NCBI GenBank assembly: GCA_026713505.1
Contig: JAPOOH010000376.1
Coordinates: 1-14,154 of the forward strand
Source of the DNA: Chloroflexota bacterium
Lineage (GTDB): Bacteria > Chloroflexota > Dehalococcoidia > Lucifugimonadales > Australimonadaceae
Reading direction: 5' to 3'
Length of the DNA stretch: 14,154 bases
A program made the translations under genes and the position numbers. A model generated the notes under the pieces. That model saw only the letters and a list, made by a program, of their open reading frames with translations, did no database searches and had not been told where the DNA came from. Below, one piece after another: positions 7,506-14,114 of this stretch (its first letter is position 1; every line of letters starts with the position of its first letter).

Positions 7506-7834
7506 TTACCTCACTGGTTCTATGGACAGGTAGTAGCCCAGCCTATCGCCCACCGCCTCTATGACAGTGACGAAATACTCTCCAGTATGCGGTGCTGCGT
7601 AGACCAACTCGGAGTTAAGGCCAAGCCCGCCGCCGCTGTCCTCGTCGACTAAGACCTGATCCTCGCGGGCATTGAGGAAGTCAACGTATAGGAGCGTGTC
7701 CACGTTGACGGAGTCAGTGGCGATACGTACTGCTCTCCCTCTTTCAGGCGAATGGAATACCACTGCCAACAGGGTCGGCGGAGGATAGTGCAGGGTACGG
7801 CGGGCGCTACGAGTGTTCGTGAGGGAATCTTCAC
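7506..7834 (-). pseudogene. PPC-like beta-sandwich domain of a secreted protein, frameshifted remnant
   Basis: One minus-strand frame gives WQWYSIRLKEGEQY, the opening strand pair of a bacterial pre-peptidase C-terminal-like domain (usual form DWFxVxLxAGxxY). The continuation lies in a second frame: RIATDSVNVDTLLYVDF, then VDEDSGGGLGLNSELVYAA and GEYFVTVIEAVG, ending YYLSIEPVR and TAA at 7508-7506. Adding one base near 7728 (TAC-CGT-ATC) rejoins the halves into a normal domain with the expected order of strands. Nothing recognisable lies upstream of about 7834, so the fragment is also truncated at its N-terminus. Such domains are found at the ends of secreted enzymes. The intact lipoprotein at 9234-10646 carries a similar domain. 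Confidence 0.65.
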
Positions 7835-7895
7835 TATGCGAATCGGTTGGAGAGTGCCCTTGCCCCTCCCTCCGATGGGCCTGGGAGGCCTGCTA

Positions 7896-8229
7896 AGGTG
7901 ACGCCTCTACGGTCTCCGAGGTCGTTCCAACCGACACTCCTCCCGCTCCCTTCATCCAAAGGGCGCCCACCCCCACGCTGATACCGGAGTGGGAGTTCAG
8001 CAACCTCGCCGCCGAGGGGTCAACCGTCGTCGTCGACCTGAAGTGGATCGCAGCCGTCGACGTCCGCGTGACCCTCGATGGGCGACCGCCGGACCACCTG
8101 ACTGGACTCAAACCCTTAGTCGCGTCGCCGACCGTCCGCTCCTCTAGAGCGCTCGGTCAACTGCCCATGAGTACCGGTACGTCTTGTTGCTATTGCGTCT
8201 CACCCATGAGGTTAGTGGTCGCGGTGTAG
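7896..8229 (+). pseudogene. Unidentified extracellular-protein remnant
   Basis: After a TAA at 7893-7895 the plus strand is open for 111 codons without a good start. It reads smoothly at first: FIQRAPTPTLIPEWEFSNL, then AAEGSTVVVDLKWIAA and DVRVTLDGRPPDHL. The alternating beta-strand pattern resembles a secreted domain. From about 8112 the frame enters the long direct repeat and becomes Cys-rich and unlikely (GTSCCYCVSP), so the original gene probably ended or was cut there. I do not recognise the family. Confidence 0.35.
8112..8210 (+). repeat. Direct repeat, copy 2 (core 8134-8210)
   Basis: This is the partner of 987-1078, in the same orientation and about 7.13 kb away. The core shares CTCTAGAGCGCTCGGTCAAC, GAGTACCGGTACGT and TGCTATTGCGT with copy 1. 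The 8-base ACCCTTAG is also shared, but the spacer to the core is longer here. Minus-strand coding remnants end at a GETQ-TAG inside both copies. Confidence 0.85.
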
Positions 8230-8751
8230 GCGTCCACCCCGCCCTCGAACGCAGGAGCAAGCGTCAACCCGCTCAACTCCAGCCCCCGCACCGGGTAACG
8301 GCAGCAGGCGGTCTTTCCACGACAATGTTGACCTGATACTTCGCCGACTCGCTCTGGTCTTCAGACGTAACCTTCCAAGGAACTGCGGGGTTCCTGCCGA
8401 GCGTCAGGTCGAACTGGATCCCCTCCGTTGTGGAGTCGGAAGCTAACGACGAGGAGACCGACAAAGTGGCTAACGATGACCTTGGTGTAGGGACAATGGT
8501 GACTGTCTCAGTGGCCTGTGGAACGTTCAGGGTGTAGATACTGTCGCCCGGCGCGGTGAAGGCTGGGTTCAACGTTCCCGGGGTCACGGTCAGGCCGCTC
8601 ATGCCGACGTCGTCGGCCGACGAACAGGGTGACGTGTCGGTCAGGCGCAGGACGACGCCCTCGGCGGTCAGCTTAGCGAGGATGGCCGTCTCTGTCGGCG
8701 CTGTGGTGAAGCTGTTCCCGCCGATGTTCAAGTAGATCAGCGTAGTGTGCA
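8190..8751 (-). pseudogene. LRR and cadherin-like beta-sandwich protein, truncated and frameshifted
   Basis: From about 8751 the minus strand encodes what looks like a last leucine-rich repeat and cap (LIYLNIGGNSFTTAPTET, AILAKLTAEGVVLRLTD). A cadherin-like beta-sandwich unit follows (MSGLTVTPGTLNPAFTAPG, YTLNVPQATETVTIVPT, ending SAKYQVNIVVERPP). That frame stops at 8273-8275. A neighbouring frame continues as VRGLELSGLTLAPAFEGGVD-AYTATTN, the opening of a second unit of the same type, and ends in GETQ-TAG (8192-8190) inside the direct repeat. So one frameshift lies around 8275-8300 and the second unit is cut short. Intact proteins of this class are large secreted or surface-bound modules; this is a remnant. 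Confidence 0.6.
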
Positions 8752-9040
8752 TGTTGCCCCCCCTCGCACTCTGGCACCGTTTCAAGTGGGGCCGTTCCGC
8801 TGGCCATGCCAACACCCGACCACAGCCGGACCGCTACCTCCCCGGAAGTCTGTACATGCCCAATTTTGGACTCTTCCACTCCTGCGATGTCCGCGAAACA
8901 TGCCCGCACGCGGGGGCGCTGTGCACAGTCCACTAGGGATTATGTGCACGTTCCTGGAGGACATGCCGTGGTACGGAATGGCGCTCACTCGTAGTAGCGA
9001 CAACAATCGCGGGGCGTACAGTCGGCCGGGACTGCGGCCC
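8752..9040. other. Stretch without a recognisable gene
   Basis: Several frames are open on both strands but none shows a domain, a signal peptide or a plausible start. It separates fragments that point in opposite directions, and probably contains the breakpoints between them. Confidence 0.35.
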
Positions 9041-9195
9041 TGCTACCAGTGGGTCTCCAACGACGGAAGTCCGGACTCGGACATCACTGACGCCACGGGG
9101 TCCAGCTACTCCCTAGTGGCCGCCGACAAGGACAAGACCCTCAAGCTGCGCGTGAGTAGTCAAACGAATGAGGGGGATACGCGAAGTGAACAATG
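9041..9195 (+). pseudogene. Fragment of a repetitive surface protein
   Basis: The plus strand reads CYQWVSNDGSPDSDITDATG then SSYSLVAADKDKTLKLRVS. This matches the pattern YQWxxxDGxxDxDITGATxxTYTLxxADxGKTIKVRVS, a module I recall as common in large secreted proteins of Chloroflexota, often repeated beside FN3-like domains. Only about 45-50 residues survive. The open frame stops at 9230-9232, just before the next gene, and its upstream part is not recognisable. Confidence 0.55.
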
Positions 9196-9233
9196 CAAGG
9201 GCCTCGGCCTCATTGAAGGTCGCAACAATTAGC

Positions 9234-10646
9234 ATGATCCATAAGAGCAGTCTTCTGGCTGCTTCGGTCATCATGTTGACCCTCGTAGCCTGTGGGGACA
9301 GCGAAGAGGCTCAGACTGCCGCTGGTGAAACATCTGCCGCTACCTCCCCGACGGCCGATGTCACCGGTGGTACTCTCCTGTCCCTTGACGACTACATTAC
9401 GACCGTGTGTGGTGGTCAGTCAGAGGTGGGTGCCTGGGAAGAGGGCGAATCCCTCAGGGAACTCTCCGAGGGTTTGGGGTTCATCAGCGAGCAGATGAGT
9501 GCCCTGGAGCCTCCGGTGGAAGTGGCCGAATGGCATGACGCACAGATTGCATTTGCGGGAGCCTTCAAGGAGGAAATAGACGACTTCCTCGATGACCCGG
9601 GTGACCGGACGGAGGACGAGTTCCTGCTCTCGATGTTCTTCACCCTTGCGTCTCTCTTCGAGCCCGTGGAACAAGCTGTTGCCGGCATGAATCCGGATGT
9701 CCGGGCCCGTATGATTGAAGCCGGCTGCATCGACGAGGAGACGGCCGAATCGATTCCAATGGAGATGGAGAGGGACGAGATTACCGTCGGTGGTAGCGCG
9801 TCAGGCTCCCTGGAGGGGGCAGACGATACGGGTTCCTTCCAGTTCCAGGCAGAAAGAGGAGTAGAGTACCTCATACAGGCGGCATGGGCAGACTTGCCTG
9901 CAATCTACCTCGTGTTAACGGAACCGTCTCCGGTCAATACCATCCGCCTTCTGGATTCCGATAGTTCGCCGTATCTCCGGAGGTGGACAGCAAGAGCTTC
10001 CGGCTTACACTTTATTGACGTGGCGTCAGATGCCGCTGGGTCCTACACAATATCCGTCTCACTGGACGCCAGCCCCGAGACTCCCTCCAATGTACAAGCC
10101 GCCTGGGACGGGCCAGACGTAAGGGTCAGTTGGGATCCTGTGGAAGGGGCAGACTACTACATTGTCTACCACGAGGATTTCGTTGAAACAGGGTGCTCAG
10201 CAGATATTGACGGCAACAATCCCCGTTGGTGTGAGCAAGTGGCAACCAACGTAACCGGCACAAGCTACGCTCACACTGTCCGTTACCCTGATCGCGATGA
10301 TAGTTTCTACTTCGTGGCGGCCTGCAATAGCGAGGGCTGCTCACCTACCGATTCCAACAACCCTGTTACCCCAACCGGGGTCATACCATGCTCACTCCAC
10401 TTGGACCTTGAAGAGGGAGAATCCTGCACCGTTGACATTCCCGGCGTGAATGTTGGCACCAACTTGTTCGAAGTACGGAACAGCCAGGGTTGCTACGGGA
10501 ATATCTGTGCGGACGGCAGGCTGGACCTCAACGGCTTCATCGCAGCATTCAAGTTCGAGCTCGACAGCTGGTCAATTTACCAGTTTCCGCGCGAAACATC
10601 CGGCGGGGCCTCCACACCTGTTCCCACGCCGGGAAGCGGTAGTTGA
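9234..10646 (+). CDS. Lipoprotein with PPC-like and fibronectin type III domains
   Basis: From ATG 9234 the product is 470 residues. I prefer this start to the ATG at 9168 because it puts a short basic N-terminus (MIHKS) directly before the hydrophobic signal and the lipobox LVAC (Cys20). No strong ribosome binding site is visible. The mature protein has a low-complexity stretch (24-45) and a mostly helical domain with two cysteines, Cys59 and Cys165. A PPC-like beta sandwich follows (about 183-277), ending GLHFIDVASDAAGSYTISVS. Next is a fibronectin type III domain (about 280-380) containing VRVSWDPVEGADYYIVYH and four cysteines. A Cys-containing C-terminal domain (386-456) ends in the short tail STPVPTPGSGS. 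No catalytic motif is visible, so a binding or adhesive role is likely. The next gene starts 13 bp downstream on the same strand. Confidence 0.8.
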   Translation: MIHKSSLLAASVIMLTLVACGDSEEAQTAAGETSAATSPTADVTGGTLLSLDDYITTVCGGQSEVGAWEEGESLRELSEGLGFISEQMSALEPPVEVAEWHDAQIAFAGAFKEEIDDFLDDPGDRTEDEFLLSMFFTLASLFEPVEQAVAGMNPDVRARMIEAGCIDEETAESIPMEMERDEITVGGSASGSLEGADDTGSFQFQAERGVEYLIQAAWADLPAIYLVLTEPSPVNTIRLLDSDSSPYLRRWTARASGLHFIDVASDAAGSYTISVSLDASPETPSNVQAAWDGPDVRVSWDPVEGADYYIVYHEDFVETGCSADIDGNNPRWCEQVATNVTGTSYAHTVRYPDRDDSFYFVAACNSEGCSPTDSNNPVTPTGVIPCSLHLDLEEGESCTVDIPGVNVGTNLFEVRNSQGCYGNICADGRLDLNGFIAAFKFELDSWSIYQFPRETSGGASTPVPTPGSGS

Positions 10647-10659
10647 TGTGGACTACTAC

Positions 10660-13428
10660 ATGTCAAAGCTCATAGCAACATCTGTGTTGGGTGTGATTCT
10701 CTCTGCCGCGATGCTGACCGGATGTTCCGATGAGCCAGGTTCCACGCCAGAGCCGACGGCAACATCCACGGCAACCGCGGCGCCCACCGGGACAGCGGAG
10801 CCTGTACCAACGCCGGCTGCTACACCCACCCCAATTCCTATGGCAACAGCGACGCCGACCCCCACGCCTACACCCACTGCCACGCCGACCCCCACGCCTA
10901 CGCCCACTGCCACGCCAACCCCAATTCCTATGGCAACAGCGACGCCGACCCCCACTACAGGGGCGGAGGGCGGGGACCCGGGATCTATGCCCCCTAACTT
11001 CAAGGTAGCCTTTATTGGGGACCAGGGGCTAGGCCGTGACTCCAGGGCGGTCTTGGAAATGATACGAGGGGAAGGGGCGGATATGGTGGTGCACTCGGGC
11101 GATTTCGACTACTACGAGGACCCCGACGGTTGGGACCAACAGATCAATGAAACCCTCGGTGATGACTTTCCTTACTTCGCTTCCATCGGCAATAACGATG
11201 TTAGTGTCTGGGAAGATTACCAGAGGAAGTTGCTGGAGAGGTTGGCTCGAATCAGTGGGGCCCGCTGCACGGGCGATCTGGGAGTAAATTCCTTCTGTAC
11301 ATATAAGGGGTTGTTCTTTGTGCTTTCCGGCGTAGGCACCATTGACTCAGGCCGATCCTCCTTTATAAGAGAAGCCCTTGCGTCCAAGGAGGCCGAGGAG
11401 TCTCCTTGGCGAGTCTGCTCATGGCACAAGAACCAGAGGTTGATGCAAGTCGGGGGGAAGCGAGATGAGGTCGGATGGGAGCCCTACGAAGAATGCCGCA
11501 AGGGTGGGGCGATTATCGCTACGGGCCACGAGCATTCTTATTCACGCACACACCTGATGGATAATTTTGAGACCCAGAGTATCGCTTCCAAATCGGCTGT
11601 CTTGCGCATTGAAAATGGAAAGAGCTTTGCCTTTGTCTCCGGTATTGCGGGACGAAACATCAGGGGTCAGGACGACCAGCTCGCCGCCAATCCTTGGTGG
11701 GCGGCGGTGCATACTTCGGCGCAGGGTGCAAATCATGGAGCGTTGTTCTGCAGCTTCAACCATGGCGGGGTTGAAAATCTAGGGTATTGCTACTTCAAGG
11801 ACTTGAATGAAGTCATTCCAGACACGTTTGAGGTCATTGTGGGACCGGTTCCCACGCCTGCCGCAACGCCTGCCGCAACGCCTGTTCCGTTTGCCCAATA
11901 CGACACGCCAGACATCCGATGGCTGAAGAGCAACAGACCGGCACTGTACCGCCGGATCCAGGAAATGCCCTGGGCCAGGGACGGCCTCGGGAGATGGGAG
12001 TCCGAGTCAATAGAATGGTTAGCTCGATTAGCCCGCGACAACAATACTGCGGCGTCCCGGATTCTCGATATGCCGTTTTTGGAGACCCACGAACCCAGTG
12101 ACGCCGCGTTGCTCACGGCCATGTACCGGACCGATCAGCGCGGTCAGCTGAGACTCCTGCTAGCACAGCAGGTGTTTCAGGACGGAATCGAGGACACCGA
12201 AATTCCGCTGGCAATCGCCGGGGCCTTCATCGCCAGCACCGGCGGAGACGCTGGGATACTGGAACGGGTACTGGCTCCCGGGTATGCCGATGTCGAAACA
12301 GTGTCGCGAGGAACAGAGCTGTCGCCGCATATGAAATTCAGCATCGTCCGTACCGGAAGCAAGCCCCAGCCATGGGTGATGGATAGCCTCTTCGACTCTT
12401 TGGAGTTGATCGAGCGGACAATGGGCCTGCCTCTGCCCTTCAGCCACGTGGTTGCGGTGATAAGCGATGAGAGTACATGTGGCTGTGCCCGGGGGTTCGC
12501 CTTTGACGTCCCACCCCAATGGCATAAGGAAACAAGGGATACGCTCGAGGGCCAAAGACTCCAGGGGCACATTGTCCACGAATTGGCTCACTCTTACTGG
12601 AGGGTTATAGATGAATGGGTGAACGAGGGCATCTCCAGAACATTCGAGTATCTGTATGGTGTGGATTATGGACTTGACCCAGACGCATACAGGAACTGGG
12701 TAGGGGGGTGCGAGATTCACGACCTTCAGATGTACACCGAGTTGGGGATCGGGCCAGGTCATCCCCAGTTCGGCTGTGTGTACTACCTAGGCGGAGAGCT
12801 GTTTCGAGAACTCTTGGACCATCTGGGCCCAACTCAGTACGGGGCGAGGCTCAATGAGATACGCCGCCTCTACGTTGAGGAAAAGGAGCAGCGTGGAGAA
12901 CGACGTCTCGGCATCGACGAAGTCCGGCGGGTGTTCGCCAGCGAGTCCGAAATCGTCGAGAAGCACTGGTCGGGCAAGCTGAACGCCCCGGAGAACCGCG
13001 GGGAAGAGAAAATGTCGTCTTCGAGTCACAACCTGATCCGGTGGGACCAGCCCCCAACCTACGACGGGGACTCCATCACCTTCAGTGGCACATTGCTGGG
13101 TGACGCGGTCCTCTCCGGCGAAACCATCGCGGAAGCCCTGCGGGACGGTTACCGGAACTTCCACCTTTATCGGATCGCGGACGCCAAGTTCATGGGGAAC
13201 ATAAACCCCCCAGGCTGGACCGGGGGCACAAGGGACCCGGGCGATAATATCGCCCTCGAATACCGGCTGGAGGGTCGGACTTTCGCCGTAAGGTTCCGGC
13301 TGCCTGAGGCCCTCGGCGACCCGGCCGACTACTTCGTCGACGTCTGGGGATTCCAGGACGAAAGCAGGACTCCGGTCATACGGCAAGACAGGGACAGGCT
13401 CGGTTACTCCCGCATCCGCCGGGAGTAA
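10660..13428 (+). CDS. Lipoprotein fusing a calcineurin-like phosphoesterase to an HExxH zinc-peptidase-like domain
   Basis: The ATG at 10660 begins a signal peptide with lipobox MLTGC (Cys22), giving a 922-residue protein. A Thr/Pro linker (about 29-100) precedes a calcineurin-like metallophosphoesterase domain (about 113-395). Its metal motifs appear in order: GDQG (120-123), GDFD (147-150), GNND (177-180), WHKN (255-258) and GHEH (289-292). The usual GNHD/E histidine is Asn179. A second linker, TPAATPAATP (399-408), leads to another module starting near YDTPDIRWLKSNRPALY. This carries HELAH (640-644) and DEWVNEGI (651-658), with Glu656 the likely third zinc ligand of a gluzincin-like peptidase. 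A C-terminal beta-rich domain (about 790-922) is unknown to me. An in-frame GTG at 10648 is another possible start. The two enzyme halves are normally separate proteins as far as I know. Substrates are unknown. Confidence 0.85.
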   Translation: MSKLIATSVLGVILSAAMLTGCSDEPGSTPEPTATSTATAAPTGTAEPVPTPAATPTPIPMATATPTPTPTPTATPTPTPTPTATPTPIPMATATPTPTTGAEGGDPGSMPPNFKVAFIGDQGLGRDSRAVLEMIRGEGADMVVHSGDFDYYEDPDGWDQQINETLGDDFPYFASIGNNDVSVWEDYQRKLLERLARISGARCTGDLGVNSFCTYKGLFFVLSGVGTIDSGRSSFIREALASKEAEESPWRVCSWHKNQRLMQVGGKRDEVGWEPYEECRKGGAIIATGHEHSYSRTHLMDNFETQSIASKSAVLRIENGKSFAFVSGIAGRNIRGQDDQLAANPWWAAVHTSAQGANHGALFCSFNHGGVENLGYCYFKDLNEVIPDTFEVIVGPVPTPAATPAATPVPFAQYDTPDIRWLKSNRPALYRRIQEMPWARDGLGRWESESIEWLARLARDNNTAASRILDMPFLETHEPSDAALLTAMYRTDQRGQLRLLLAQQVFQDGIEDTEIPLAIAGAFIASTGGDAGILERVLAPGYADVETVSRGTELSPHMKFSIVRTGSKPQPWVMDSLFDSLELIERTMGLPLPFSHVVAVISDESTCGCARGFAFDVPPQWHKETRDTLEGQRLQGHIVHELAHSYWRVIDEWVNEGISRTFEYLYGVDYGLDPDAYRNWVGGCEIHDLQMYTELGIGPGHPQFGCVYYLGGELFRELLDHLGPTQYGARLNEIRRLYVEEKEQRGERRLGIDEVRRVFASESEIVEKHWSGKLNAPENRGEEKMSSSSHNLIRWDQPPTYDGDSITFSGTLLGDAVLSGETIAEALRDGYRNFHLYRIADAKFMGNINPPGWTGGTRDPGDNIALEYRLEGRTFAVRFRLPEALGDPADYFVDVWGFQDESRTPVIRQDRDRLGYSRIRRE
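10828..10955 (+). repeat. Tandem and nested repeats encoding the Thr/Pro linker
   Basis: A 30-bp unit is repeated in tandem at 10861-10890 and 10891-10920 with two differences. A 38-bp unit containing CAATTCCTATGGCAACAG occurs at 10828-10865 and again at 10918-10955, so the tandem pair lies between two copies of the same flank. The encoded peptide alternates TPTPTPTAT blocks with two IPMATATPTPT blocks. It looks like the product of slippage or unequal crossing-over. Confidence 0.85.
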
Positions 13429-13875
13429 CTCCCCGTTCCGGCCTAGCCGGGTGATCTGCCTCAGACCACCCTTGGAGGAAGAAGATACTGACTTAGTCAT
13501 TGAAAAATTACCCTGAAATCTTCACTGGACAAAGACACTCGGCCTCTTGTCGATATGATTGAGGGGCGAGGTCCGGCGAAAACGACTCGCCGCGCTGCTT
13601 TGCAAGGGCCGGCTGAGGCCCTACGGCTCACAGGCCTCCAACCCGGCGGGCCAGAGGCCTGTGAGGACGCCGACGGCTCCGGCCGCCAGGCTCGACCCAT
13701 GACAGCCGACTAGCGGTCGCTCGGCGCAGCCTTGTGCTTGGGCGCCTCATCCGGCTGCTCTCAGCCTACGTACCGCACGAATTCATCAGCCGTGGAGATT
13801 CACCAAACGATAGGTCCCGCTGATCGATCGCTTCATGGTGTCGGGTGACGACCGGCCGTCGCGCCATCACCGTGA
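13429..13875. other. Intergenic stretch with hairpins, no gene seen
   Basis: No frame on either strand shows a recognisable protein. Just after the stop codon there is a small hairpin, CCGGC-CTA-GCCGG, without a T-run, so it is a weak terminator candidate. The segment 13490-13560 is AT-richer than its surroundings. A pair of stronger hairpins lies at 13606-13665. Confidence 0.35.
13627..13665. repeat. Perfect 12-bp inverted repeat with 15-base loop
   Basis: CTCACAGGCCTC (13627-13638) is followed after 15 bases by its exact complement GAGGCCTGTGAG (13654-13665). A smaller hairpin, GGGCC-GGCTGA-GGCCC, lies just upstream at 13606-13621. There is no T-run after either, so this is not a classical intrinsic terminator. 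A structured RNA, a protein-binding site or part of a mobile element are possible. Confidence 0.7.
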
Positions 13876-14046
13876 AGGCCTCCCGGGCATTCATCCGTGT
13901 ACTCCCCTACAGGGTGTCGCGGCATCGCTGCCCGTCATGGCGTCATTGAGGCGTACAAGAGATTCGCGTTTGTTGCCAAGGGTCAACGGGGTCGTGGGCA
14001 GGCCGTCGCCTACCGTGTTAGTGACGGGTTGAAAATGACCCAGTAG
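13876..14046 (+). pseudogene. Possible 3' fragment of an unknown gene running into the IS21-type end
   Basis: This frame is open from just after a TGA at 13873-13875 and reads ARHGVIEAYKRFAFVAKGQ then RGRGQAVAYRV. It then crosses into the element end and stops at TAG 14044-14046. The basic, amphipathic composition resembles the tail of a real protein, but I recognise no family and see no start. If real, the IS21-type element replaced its last codons. Confidence 0.2.
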
Positions 14047-14068
14047 TGACGGAATGGAATTGACCCAC
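14019..14068 (+). repeat. Two tandem 25-bp repeats at the IS21-type end
   Basis: Unit 1 is 14019-14043 and unit 2 is 14044-14068, with no gap between them. They agree at 20 of 25 positions, sharing TAGTGACGG at the start and TGACCCA near the end. They are probably transposase binding sites. Confidence 0.8.
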
Positions 14069-14114
14069 CCCTGAGCAAGAGCATCCTCCCTGCAGACTGA
14101 CGGGGAGGAGAACG

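Noticed and set aside
10828..10955. Regular repeats as a CRISPR array.
   Set aside because: The units are in frame with a Thr/Pro linker, have no unique spacers of constant length, and no cas genes are near.
13432..13455. Intrinsic terminator after the fusion gene.
   Set aside because: The CCGGC/GCCGG stem is only 5 bp and no T-run follows, so I did not call it a terminator.
12787..13500. A 237-codon minus-strand ORF opposite the end of the fusion gene.
   Set aside because: It has no recognisable domain and overlaps coding sequence with clear motifs on the other strand.
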